From Morella rubra (lineage: Eukaryota > Streptophyta > Magnoliopsida > Fagales > Myricaceae), in NCBI GenBank assembly GCA_003952965.2, contig CM025855.1, positions 25,566,543-25,630,542 on the forward strand: 64,000 nucleotides of DNA, in the 5' to 3' direction. Positions 1 through 13,300 of the stretch are shown piece by piece. The first letter of the stretch is position 1. Every line of letters starts with the position of its first letter. Made by a program: the position numbers and the translations under genes. The notes under the pieces are model-generated. The model worked only from the letters and a program-made list of their open reading frames with translations. It did not search any database and was not told where the DNA came from.

Positions 1-3000
1 TTCTCCTAGAAGCATACATCTCCAGGGACCCAACCACAAATCTTCTAAGTTCCTTGAGAATAGAATCATTCCAGCACTAAATGTTAGATCACTTCTCATA
101 AGAGCATATGTTAAACATTATTTATTTTCCGAACTAAAATGAAAGAAAGTAGTGTACGTCTGACTATTTCTGAATCATACTAGTATGCCATGCAGGCACA
201 AACAGAGTAACATAAAGGCTTACAACTCTAGAGGAGGCATTCAAACATTAAGGAAAGAGTTGTAATCTACCTCAGCAATTGGCCAAGACGACGATCAAGC
301 TTCTTTCTCCACATCCACCACAATGTTCTATTCCTTTTTGTATCTTCTATTGGAAACACTGAAGAGGACAAGTAATTGTCCTCCAATATTTGCTTAAACA
401 CAGGAGCTACATCATCGACCACGGTGGAACCCCATGGGCAGTGCCAATGTTCACTAGTGCTCTTACAAATTTTAGCACAGCCAGAGTCAGCATCATCATC
501 CGAACTTTCTGCTAAATTTTTGGAGATTATTTAGGATGTTACACATGAAAGTATAGTATATGTGTGAGATGCTGCGTATTTGCATGCTCTGTAAACCAAG
601 ATACCTTCTATAACAGGATCGACTGGTAGGAGTAAAACAACAGGTTGACTCTTAGAGTTGAAGCGCGATACTAGCATCCATGCACCCACACATGTAGGAT
701 AAAGCAGCAAATCATTTAGTAAACTAGCATAAGCACCTCCGAGCAAACTTATGCAAACCATTGTCATGCCAGGGAGGCCTAAAAAGAATTTTGATACAAA
801 TTCTTCAAGATCTTCAATAGAGTCAGGTGCAAGCCTGTAGCAGGAAAAAGAGACTGATTTAGTTATAGTGATTTGATGCCTCAGTCCACAAGCACAGTAG
901 CTACAACCTATGCAAGTTTTTCTTTTTTTCTTAAGAGCTATAACCTGGGCAAGTTGGTTGTTTCTCCTCCTCTGCAAGTTGAGCCAGCAACATATGCGCC
1001 CTGAAGATACAACTTATCAAACTATAGAACAGCATGTGCTACTTATCCAGTGAAGAACTGCCAAGTGACTACCTAAAGGAAAAATTGCAAAACAAATGTG
1101 CTAATGGGCTGAGCAGAACATGTACTGTTGATCACCATATTCTTGTTTCAACTATTAACAAACAAATGTAACATGTACATTGGGAATCGCAGCAGCAAAT
1201 TTTTAAATGATTTTTATTTCCCAAGTGAGCAAGTAACTTCCTGTGAAAGAAAAAACAACAATTATGTAATTCTACTGTCAAAAGAGATGGTAGCAGCAAT
1301 TTCACACAACTAATGTCCGTAGGATTTATTGTGATGCCCCAAATCCCACTTTCTCATATATGGATACTTTTAAACATAGGATTTTTACTCATAGAAACCA
1401 GCCTTTCAATTGGTAAAGGTCGGATGCATATCTCTACACTGCTAGATTTTAGTACACAACCATCTCATATATAATAGAAACGTAGGGCATAATGATCTTT
1501 TCTGAAAACAGCCTTGAAGATGCAATTGGTATCTACACAGTAACTTTTATGAAATTGGCCGTGAGTTTCCTAAACATATAACAGAATCTTTGATGGGAAA
1601 GGGGGAAATGCACTGAACATAAATGATAATTGCAAAGAGCAGGAAAAATAATCAATTTGATGAAGTGGCCTGAGATGCAACATTTTTCCCAGTTGTTCTC
1701 TGGGAGGCATACACTTTGCATGCATATTTAAGGAGGCCAAAAAATTTAAACAACTGTTGTATTCCTAAAATGCTTGGAAAAAAGAACTAAATAAGAAATG
1801 AAGTATATCCTACACTAGATAGATAATACAAGTAAGAAAAATGAGGGCATAATGCTAGGAAAACGGAAAGATTCACAAAATTTGTCATAAATAAGATGTT
1901 CTTGATTTTCAAGAGTTAAGTGGTCAGTCCAAGAAGTGCCTCGCAAGAGTAGGCAAATAGATAAGCTTTGCAGGCATACCTCGGCATCCACAAGTTGTTG
2001 GTCCTTGCATCTCCCAGTCATATTTGAAAAGAATTGGTAATTAAGATGAGTACCAAGGGAAGCTTGATGAAAATATGAAGCCCAATTAGTTTCAGAGAGT
2101 GCTTTGCAGGAAGAGAGTGATGGGAAAAGCTCAGTTGAGGCAGAAAGGACATACACCATAGCAAGTAACTTAGAAACCTGTTGAATTGTTAATAGTCAAA
2201 AACCTCCGTGATTACATGAAAGGAAGTAAACTTGAGCAAGTGAAATAAGACCTTTCGAAATCCAAATACTTGTAAGCTACTTGTATTTGGATTTTGAAAA
2301 TTCCAATGCAAAATTGCACAGTCCAAAGCGTGATGGTTGCAAAAGATGGTGAACATGGTGCCAGTGGTAAGTCTGCTCATTTTGTGGGGAAAAAAAGATA
2401 CAAGTAAATCCATGAGGGCGGTGCAAATGATAATGCTCCAAGGCCTTCACTAAAGGAGAAATGCTTTATCTCTGAGAACAATTCAAGGATAACTTGTTCC
2501 AGATATCGTTCTAATCAAAACCAACTTAATGAGCACATCTGGTGAGGCTCAAGTTCACGTTTCAAGATGTTTGAAGGGTGATCCACATCATGAGAAGGTA
2601 TTGACTTCCTTTTTCTAACAGAATAAAGTAATTTATTCTTGACAGCAATGCTGAGGTTAGGATCCTAGAGTAAGATAACCAGAAGAAGGAAAAAGAAGAC
2701 CCTGGATTGATATAAGAAGATACACCAGTTTGGAAGCAAATGGTAGCTCATCCAGGTAATTTAAGGAATTATGCAACAGAAACTGATACTCGGACTAAAT
2801 GTAGATAAAGTGCAAAAGGATCTGCTCAAGGGAGACAATATAAGCGTCGAAATCAAGACACTGGACCTCCTCCATACAATCAAAAGATGGTCTAAAAGAC
2901 ATTAAAATTCAGCCAAGTGCACCAGTAACAGCTTCCCATCAAGCAATGACAAACCATTCAGCATCATTCAATATATTTAAGAGGACAGTAAAAGCAAGAA

Positions 3001-4355
3001 GACAAAAAATCTATCAAAAAAATCAGGACAGAAAATTTAAACAAAATGTGACCTTCTGAAAGAGTATAGGAACCTCGCGGCAGTGCACAAAGGCTAGCAT
3101 CAACCACGACACTAATTTTGATAAATTAATGTTAAATAGATCACAGCAAGTGGTCCTGAAAACAAAAGCACAAAAAGAAAAAAAAAAGCAAAGTTAGACA
3201 TCAAAAGTTTATGCAATAAAGCTGCTATTAGTGTTATAATAGATACACAAAATCCATTGGTTTTAATAACATAACATGTCTGCATGCACACACAAGCATA
3301 TAAGTATGATTCGAGAAAGAAAAAAAAAATCTGGAAATATGAAAGTGTTCAAATGATACAGGAAATAGGAGAAGTAGAGAAAACACCATCAAAGCATGAA
3401 TAAAGTGCCTCAAAGACATAAAAGTATCTATGGTTACCAGATACCTTGTATCCTTAGAACGGTAACTCTTCAAAGAAAACCAACACATGTTATAAAGTAT
3501 TACTGCACGCTCGACATTAAATGCATCTCCAGAAATCTCCTTTCCAGCAAAATCAAGCAACGAAGCGAGTGGGACAGAATGAGTATCGCCAAATGCATTC
3601 CTGCTGACTAACAATGATATGCTCTGGAAGAAAACTTTATGTGTATCATGTATCTGACCACGATTCCCAAAGCATTTTCCTGAAAAGGAAAACGTTACAG
3701 TGATAAGCATGTAAAGAAGAAAGAAAGGAAGAGGTCAACCATTAGCCCTTGCTTGGATGAATGATGTAAAAAAAGCAAATGCTCATCTCTTCCAATACAT
3801 CATCATGCAAGCTCCTAGTAATACTGGTTTTGGTTGTTGAAATGATATGCCTTGGTGTTAGTTCAGCAGTTTTCAATCAAAGACTTTCATTAATCGGAAA
3901 GGAGTAAAGAAGTGATACATATTGATTGCCATCACCCTGGCTACAAAATGCAGCCTCTGACTCTCCTAACCAGATTCCAAGTCCAAAACTCTAGTTAGTC
4001 ACAGTACCTCAAGTATACCAGGAAGAAGGGTTTGTTTGTCAATGGGCACAAACTGTTTGGTGCAACCATGATTGCACCAGTTTCAAGTACAAAATCACAA
4101 ATGTAGCACCCCGTCACCAAAGCACCAAAAATGCTACCTCTATAAAGTTCAAGATCCTAGAGCATTGTAAAGAGTGAACAAGAATTTGACCGAAAAAAGT
4201 ATGAGCTTACAAAGATAAGTTAAGACACATTTCAGAATCTACTGATGGGGTTTGGAGGGAGTAGCGGCAACATGTCCTGTGGGCATTTCTGTTTGGTTAA
4301 GGAGGTGAATGGGCATTTTAGACTCCTGACATGATTATCCTCATCCTCTGCATCT

Positions 4356-4399
<44 letters not shown>

Positions 4400-7300
4400 A
4401 GGGGGGGGGGGGATACACAGAAGAGGAAAAAGTAGTTCATAATTTTGTATTCCACCAAATTTGAGATGTTTTAACCTTGGAAAGAAATATATGAACTCAT
4501 AACATTCAGAATCTCCATTTGTTGATGGATTTGAACATCTGGACAGGTTGACAACAAATGTTTCTCATAGAAGCCCAGTGATGTTCATGCCTAATAGCAA
4601 TGTGTTTTCCACCAGTTCGTTTCTAGGAGAGAGAACAAAGGAAAAAGTGGGAGAAAAAAAGAAATCAGAATTTTCCATGCAGACCCACACTGTGTTAGCC
4701 AGATCCTGCAGTGAACCCTAACATAAGCATTTGAACCAAAATGACATGGGTAATCTTATTTATTGGTTAGAAAATACTGAGACATTGTTAGTGTACAGAA
4801 GAATCCAACACTTGGACATGCAAGTACACCAGGAGTGCGTAAAATAAGAATACCCAAAAAAAGAGGAAGAATAAAAACTGCCAAGAGCAGTCATCTTATT
4901 TTTATAAAAAGGTCTCAAAGTATTGGGGCCATTTCTTCCTGGTTTGAGCTTCCTCTTCTTACTAATTTTAGAGAGTTTGATATGGGATAGGCTTTATGAG
5001 TTGTGTTAGGTCATGTCTTCTCTTGCTAGCATTCATCTATCTTTTTTACTTTTTAAGCAGGAGCCTCATTTTGTTAGCAAATTCTAAAGTTTAAACACGG
5101 CTCAAATTTCGTTTACAGGATACAAGTCTTACAAGAAAAATAAGGGCCAATTTGCGCATTAGCAAAAGAGTTGAGCATGTGATAATCAGAGCAAAAAGTT
5201 TGCACCCCATACCCATGCATGTGAGTAGCCTCAGTGAAAGTCGTCTCCTGAAGTACTCCCACTTCAGATGTATATAGTTATTCACCAATCCGGATTCAAT
5301 AACTTCCATAACAAGACATTGCCAACACCTCATTTTGTCACAAATGCATTTTACTTGACAGCCAAAACCAACCATAGAAGTTTTTGTTTCCTGGAGCAAC
5401 TCCCAATGACAAAGCATGTCAGAGCAATCAGACACATTATCACCCTTCAAACATCTTGAAACGCCAACTTGAGCCTCACCAGATGTGCTCACAAGTTGGT
5501 TTTGATTAGCACGATATCTGGAACGAGTTATCCTGGAATTATTCTCAGAGATTAAGCATTCCTCCTTTAGTAAAGGCCTTGGAGCATTATTTCTAGACTT
5601 TTTGGCTTCTGCCTTGGCTTTTTGTACTGCCCTCGTGGATTTCCTTGTATCTTGTTCAGTTCCCACAAAATGAGCAAACTTATCACTGGCACCACGTTCA
5701 CCATCTTTTGCCAGAGTTGTTTTATGGATCATACTTTCAGCATTTTCCTTCTCAGGACAACTAACACAGTTTTTCCACACAGAAAAATTTAGTTTGTCCA
5801 GGGCCAACTTGTACAGATTCTCAGCGTGAGAAAATCTCTCCAGAGAAATGTCTTCTGCAGTACTATCATAAGTACTTCGAGATAGATCACCAAGATACTG
5901 ATCAACAGTTGCTTCCAGCATCAATCTGCATTTCATGCAAGAAAAAGTACCGTTTGTATTGGTCAAAATTTTCTTGGCACTTTGGAGTTCCTCCTCTGCC
6001 AAATCCCAATGTCGTTTCCTGCGGTATACTTTACCTGAAAAGATTCAAACATATTTGGTAGGTTAGCTCACACCCGAGTTTCTAACCAAGTAGAGAATGG
6101 ATAATTACTTTTCATAGAAACAAAGACTGCAACAAGTATAGTTTCCTACCTAAGACAGAGGAGAAGGCAACCATAAATAGTGGCAAGTTCAGTGAGCAAG
6201 AGATGTTTTGTCCCCAAATTAGAAATGTTTCAGCCTCAGCTCCATTCCCGATCCTTTCATGAATAATCCCAACCTGCATATAATATGATGATAACAGAAA
6301 TTCATAATGCTAGAAAATGAAGGCGCCAGACACTTGGTTGAATTTCTAGATCAGAATGCTTGAGAGAAAGGAAGACAAATTAAACCTGAAGAGTGCTTTC
6401 AAGATAACATTGAAGTATGTTCCACGGACTAACGGAAAAGCCTTCCAAGTCCCAGGGAACAGTATCAAAGGACCAAATTTCAGAAGCAACTGATCTGTGA
6501 ATTTCAAGATTCTTAAGGCTGTATGTAAGCTTCTGAATGATCTCCCCACTTCCAGTGTACCTTTCAGTCTGCTGCTGAACAGAGTATGTAAATTTCTCTT
6601 GGAAAAGTTTAGTTCGCAATCGATGAGCTTCTTTCGCATATGAAAGAGCCTGAAGAGAACGAAATTGCATTACAAAACAGAAGTGGAAGGTATTTTTTTT
6701 TTTTATAAGTAAGTTAAACTTTATTAATGAAAAAGAGAGTTGATAGTACAAGAGAATATACTGAAAACACTAGAGCAAACAAGCTAAAAAACTTAGAAAA
6801 TCCGGAAAACCCTCAAAAGGACAACCTAAGATTGAATTAGCCCACAAAAAAAGAGAATACAACATAGAACCCCCCAAACGATCCAAGGACATGGCCTTAT
6901 CCTCAAAACATCTCTCATTCCTTTCCCTCCACAAACTCCACCATATGCAAGCCGGTATCATCTTCCAAATGGTCGAAGCAATAGGATTCTCAAACTTCCT
7001 CCTCCAACAATACAAGACATCCACCACCTTCCGAGGCATAACCCAATCATAGTTGAGAATACTCAACACATACGCCCACAATCCTCTCGCCATCTTGCAA
7101 TGAATAAGGATATGATCAACCGTTTCTCCATCACTCTTACATAAATAGCACCACTCTGTCAAGCACACTCCCCTCCTCCTCAAGTTGTCAATGGTCAGAA
7201 TTTTCCTATGAGTGGCTTCCCAAACAAAGAAAGCAACTCTAGGAGGAGCCAAATTCCTCTAACATTGACGCCATAGAAAAACCGCACTGGAACCCTTCAA

Positions 7301-10300
7301 AAGCAAAGAATATATTGACTTAACAGAGAAGACTCCACCCTTGGACCCCATCCAAAGCATTTTATCCTCTCCCCCACTTCTCTTACTCACCGAGTAAAGT
7401 AAGGAAAAAAAAGTCGAAAAAACCTCCACCTCCCAATCATTGATCAATCTCTCAAAATGAACATCCCACACAACAACTCCGGATCCCAACTCCATACAAT
7501 CAGCCACCCAGCATCCTTGCATCGAGCTAGAGCAAATAACAAAGGAAACTCTAACCTTAAAGGTCTTTCCCCACACCACTTGTCATACCAAAACCTGATT
7601 CTAGAGCCATTTCCAGCCACAAACTTAATATTCTCACTAAAAAATTTTCACCCTTTGCTAATGTGCTTCCACAAGCTAACCCCATAAGAGCCATGCGCCT
7701 CCACCGTGCACCAACCACTCTCTCACACCCATACTTCTCCGAAATAACTGTCTTCCATAAGCTATCTCTCTCTAAAGAGAATCTCCAAGCCTTTTGACTC
7801 TAATAGGGGAACAAACTCTAGCCCACCTAACAAGGTGAAACCTGTGCTCATCACCACCACTTCCCCACAAGAAATCCCCTTGTAGCTTCTCCAACCTATT
7901 AGCCACAGACAACGGAATAGGAAATAGCGACAAAAAATATGTAGGAAGGCTAGAAAGAGTAGATCTAATCAATGTTAACCTCCCCCCTTTGAAAGATAAA
8001 TGCGCTTCCAACCCACCAACCTTCTTTCAAATCTTTCAACGATACCATCCCAATATGCAAACATTTAAACTTAGCACCAAAAGGAAGGCCCAAGTAAGTC
8101 ATCAGGAGCGACGATACCCTACAACCCAAAATCTCCGCCATCACCTGAACACCATTAACTCTTCCAATAGGAATAACCTCAGATTTGCCAAGGTTAATCC
8201 TAAGACCCGACACTGCCTCAAAGCACAAAAGTAAGCATCTTAGGTGTCGCACTTGATTCTCCTCAGCCCCACAAAAGATTAACGTATCATCAGCAAAGAG
8301 CAAATGGGAAATGCACACCCCATTACTACCACTTCGCCCCACCTCAAATCCCTTAATAGCATCTCTCCCAACCGCCTTTCATCATCCTACTAAATGCTTC
8401 CATGACAATCACGAACAAAAGGGGTGAAAGAGGATCACCCTGACGCAAACCTCTAGAACTCTAAAAAAAGCCATGAGGAGAGCCATTAACCATAACAGAG
8501 AATTTAACGGTAGATATACAAAACGCCATCCACCTACACCACTTATCACTAAACCCACATCTCCTCAACAAATACAACAGAAAATCCCAATTCACATGGT
8601 CGTAAGCCTTGTGAACATCAAGTTTGCACATCAGCCCCGGCATAGTTGAACATAATCTCGAATCAATACACTCATTTGCTATTAAAACTGAATCCAAAAT
8701 CTGTCTACCCCTCACAAAGGCATTCTGGGAAGGCGATATGATTTTCTCAAAAACCATCTCAACCTATTCGCTAACACCTTGGCGAGAATCTTATAAACCC
8801 CTCCAACCAAACTGATAGGACGAAATCTCTCAAGTCCACAACTCCAGCTTTCTTAGGAATGAGAACAATGAAAGTAACATTCAAACACTTAACAAATTTA
8901 CCCCTCTGGGCAAATTCATTGAACATAGCCAAAACATCCCCTTTAACCACCTCCCAGCATGACTGAAAAAATGCTAAAGTGAACCCATCCGGCCCCAGAG
9001 CCTTGTCACCATTGACTCTACGGACCACCCCTGTGACCTCATCCTCCTCAAAGGGCCTCTCAAGCCAACCCACATCCTTCACAGAAATGGAATCAAATTC
9101 CAAGCCATCCAGGGCCAGCCTCCAAGAAAAGGGCTCTTTATACAAAGAGCTATAGAACTCAACAATACTTTCCGAAATAAGCGACGGGTCCTCCACAGTT
9201 TCTCCCTCCACTTCCAAACTAGCAATCAAGTTAGCCCTCCTATTCGAATTGGCCATGCGATGGAAAAAGTTAGTGCATCTATCCCCATCCTTAAGCCACA
9301 AGGACCTCGACTTCTGTCTCCAACTAATCTCCTCTAACTCAATCAAATGATCCAATTCGCCCAAAACCTCCATCCTCCTCACTTTCCCCCTATCATCAAG
9401 ATTCTCCTCCTCATCCAACGAATCTAATGACTCCAACTCCCTTAACAAAGAGGACTTCCTGAAACTTCGATCCCCGAACACACCATGGTTCCACACTTTC
9501 AACTTATTCTTCAAAGCTTTTAGCTTAGAGTCTAACATAAAACTAGGAGAACCCAAGAACTCAAAAGACTCCCACCACTCCTTAACACTATCCACAAAGC
9601 CATTCTCTTTTAGCCACATGTTCTCAAAACAAAAGGGCCTCTTCCCACTTCTAACCCTGCCATCCACCAAAATAATGGGAAAGTGGTCTGAATACAGACG
9701 AGTCAATCTTTGTTGAGAAACCTCCGGGAATAAGGACTCCCAACCAGGGCAAAACAGAAAGTGATCAATTTTAGACCAAGACTGTGATGCCTTGTTGTTA
9801 GACCAAGTGAAAGCACCCCCCAACAATGGGATATCCAATAACTCCATCTCAAAAATAAAATCAAAGAACTCCTCTATTGTTGATCCCACCCCTCCGCCCC
9901 TAAACGCTTACTAGGGAAGCAAGTAACATTAAAATCTCCTCCAATGCACCAAGGAAAGTCCCACAAAGCCCGAATCCCAGCCAACTCATCCCACAAAAAA
10001 CTCCGACTACTATCATCATTAGGACCATAGACACCAGAAAACATCCATTCAACCCCATCATTAACGTTTTGAAAGACCACCAAAACAAAGAAAGAACCGG
10101 TGCATGAATCCAACTATTCAATCACCCTCGTATCCCATAACAACAAAATACCTCCCGAGGCTCCATCCGCCTCCAAAATTGCACCACCTAACATGAGGAC
10201 CACCCCACAACCTTCTAATAACCTTACCAGACATAACAGACATCTTAGTTTCTTGAAGACAAACCAAGTCCGGTTTCCATCCCCGTAACAAATTCTCCAC

Positions 10301-13300
10301 TCTTCTACACTTAGCCCTATCATTGAACCCCCTGACATTCCAACTAATAATTTTTGGCATCATCTAATCACCATCAAGGCCCTCCCTTCACTTCTTCCCC
10401 GCCTAGAATAAGTAGACTTCCCATCATAATTAATAGAAGACTCTAAACCCTTCAACTCTTTTTCTAACTTTCCTCCCTTCTTGCAAGGGGACTTAAACTA
10501 CACTGCTCCCTGTCTCTCTCCAAAGCAACAAATAGACTCATCAAATCTTCCTCATAACCTTCACAAGACACACCCACCATATGCCTGAAAAAAGCCACCA
10601 TATCTAACACCCACCTCAAAGCCCCTCCAACTTCAAATTTCTTTTCCTCCCTCCATCTGGACAACAGACCGCCAAAGGAACCACATCAATTTCTAGTGCC
10701 GCATCGGCCACTAAGACCAACTCCCCCCCTTCTGCCCTGTTGATACTTGGCACACCTTCACGCTCAGCATCTTCCTTATGGTGCATCGGCAGCCCTAGAG
10801 AGATATCCCTAACAATCACTATAGGTGCTGAACTCCTAGGGCTTCCATCCAACAGTGCCCGACCCTCCCCAAAGAGACAATCCAACGCCAGGGACCTACC
10901 AAGAGCAGGAGGAGGCTCCAAAACCCCTCCAAAGAGGTCATCGGCAAGATCTGTCGCTGATTTGACCAAATCCGACGGCTCCAGCACCTCCAAGAGCCCA
11001 CCAGACCCATTAGAGCCCAAGTGCAAGGCTGCTAGAAAGGATTTTGGTGCCGGAGTGACAGCGAGGCCGTCACCACCAGCCTCAGACGATGCCGGCGCGA
11101 AGCCTACTGCCGACGAATGGGGGTGGGTGTCTCCCACCTCGCCGCCAAGCCTAATGCCAAGAGAAGTTAGGTGGGTCGACACCTCCAGCTTGCCCGGGCC
11201 TTCTAAAATACAGGTCTCCCTTTAGGTCGGGTCTTTAATAGGCCCTACAGTCAGCCCACTCGACGAAGGCCCCTTATCTTACTGTGTCTCAGGCCCGATC
11301 GGCATTAGCAATTGTTCAGGCCCACTATGAGTCAGGTCTACTTCTCCACAAACTTCCCAACCCCTTCCCTGACCCAAGAGCCTATCAATTTCACTAATAA
11401 GCTTGTCCAACTCTACCCTCATATCCAGCAATCTATTTCTAAAATCAGCCAGGCCACATCTGTCTCCCGTTAAAGCCATTGTCTCTTGATCCTTAACTGA
11501 AGCATTGGAAAGCTGAAACCTCACCTGGTCTGCATGCTTTTTCTACGCTTGCAATGTTAGAGCTACTTTCTTTCCGTCTCCTCCAACGCATGCATCTACC
11601 GAGGCCTGCTTGCCGACAACCACCAAAGACTTGTCTTCCTTCACCACTTCTGCAAAGGAATGTCCCCCTCTCAACCACACTGGACCAACAATCATCTTCC
11701 CTTTCCGGCCCTCTTGGATTCTACCGAGGTGTTCGACCACATCCTAGAATAGGCCAGCCAGTGTCTGCCACCCTTCTCCATCTACTCCTTCGAGTACCAT
11801 AACCACACCCTTACGCCTACCTTCTCCATACTCAACAATGGAAACATATCTTCCCGCCTTGTTAGCACATCGTTGTGCCAGAAAAGGGCGATGCATATCG
11901 TTAGCTTTCGAGGTAAAAGAACGCTCCCCTTGAGCCGCCATCAGTCTACCAGCCATATTGACCAGCCACACTGCACCAAACTTCCCTAACAAAATCGAAC
12001 TCACAGACTTCTGGCTCCACTCCATAAACTTAACAAAGCCACTATCATTCACAGACACATGAAACTCTTTAGCCTCAACACGAAAACTTCTAGAGAAACC
12101 CTTCGACGGCATCTGATAAAACAATAGATGCTGAGGCTGACCAGAGAGGAGACCCGTGCACAAAAACACAATCCAAAAATAGTGGAAAAGGTATGAAAGT
12201 GAGAAGTACGTTTTTTTAGGCAAAGAGACAAGTACTTAATGATACAGCCTGTTGCCCTTCAACACCTTTAAAGAATTCTAGCCAATGGTCTCTGTATCAA
12301 ATGGTACCTCTGCCTATAATAAGATATGGAGGGTGGGGTAACCTGTTCAATCTAATAGCGTGCCTGAGATGTATTTATCCAAAAGAAAAGGTGTGAGTTG
12401 AATTTTCTATTGCTTATAAGAAATAGATGAATCCTAATTGCTAGAAAAGGTAAGGTCAAGGGAGTGATGTTCTGATGTCAAAATCCTAGTTTATGTGTTA
12501 CTGGATGCATGAGCGCTAGCCTGAGATCTAATCAAGAGTTTCTACCATTTATTAACGCATGATACCCCAGGCATATATATATATTTCGTATTTCAACCCA
12601 ATTGACAAACCAAACTCCACTAGTGGAGTTCAATCAAACTCCAATTTAGTCTTGGGATACACCTCACTATAATCTTAAGAAGTTCAAAATCATGAACTGT
12701 AACTGGAAAAGATTAAATGCCCCAAATGGTTTTCAAACTCTAATGCACAATAATATTCCAGGATTGAGAGACTAAATGATTGACTCTAGGTAACGTTAGA
12801 ACTAAGAGCCAATTGAATGTGAGTTACCTCAATTAACCTTCCACTAGAAATGAGTCTTTCACATAAATCATAATAGAGATACCCAGCAACAAATACAGAG
12901 CGACTGGGTACAGGAACCTACACAAAAGAGGGAAAAATTGAAAACAGATGGTTAGAAAACATTGACTAGGAAGTAAAATCTAACAGAGGCTGCTTCAGAG
13001 GTTCTTACACTTGAAATGAGTTCAAACGCAGCCTCTTTAACTTCCCCGACTGTGATATCTGATCGGAAAGAGCTCTTATGATTGGAAGAGCCCTGGGGAT
13101 TTGAAAAGAAAAAAGAGAAACTCTGCTGGAAGCTAACTATCAGAGGCAGGGACCCCTTCAGACAGTGCATCCAGAAAGCAACAGACACAGAACGTTCACC
13201 ATAGTACTCTGATAGGTTGACGATGAGTTCCTCATTTACAGGTGAAATGCAAAGTGCATGAGTAGTCCGTCTACACTCCCACAGCATGGCCAAGAAATTC

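Larger units (their letters stand above)
6693..12180 (-). mobile_element. L1-clade LINE retrotransposon, decayed, in a separase intron
   Basis: The element lies in the same orientation as separase. It ends at the left in a 12-base T run (poly-A tail on minus, 6693-6704) next to AAGTGGAAGGTA. Close to its right end, at 12181-12193, is AGTGGAAAAGGTA, a plausible diverged target-site duplication. In minus order it carries an ORF1-like region, an apurinic endonuclease, a reverse transcriptase and a zinc-finger RVT tail. The roughly 5.5 kb length fits a near full-length plant LINE. Coding frames are broken many times. It makes the host intron about 6.2 kb (12828-6653). Confidence 0.9.

Noticed and set aside
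1533..1721. Possible extra separase exon on minus
   Set aside because: No frame resembled plant separases, so it was left as intron.
2600..2990. Extension of the inverted separase copy
   Set aside because: The sequence after 2595 could not be matched to separase exons or any other gene by eye, so the copy was not extended.
10740..11225. 161-codon plus-strand open frame inside the LINE
   Set aside because: Antisense to the LINE ORF1 region in a GC-rich stretch, where open frames on both strands are expected. No domain seen.
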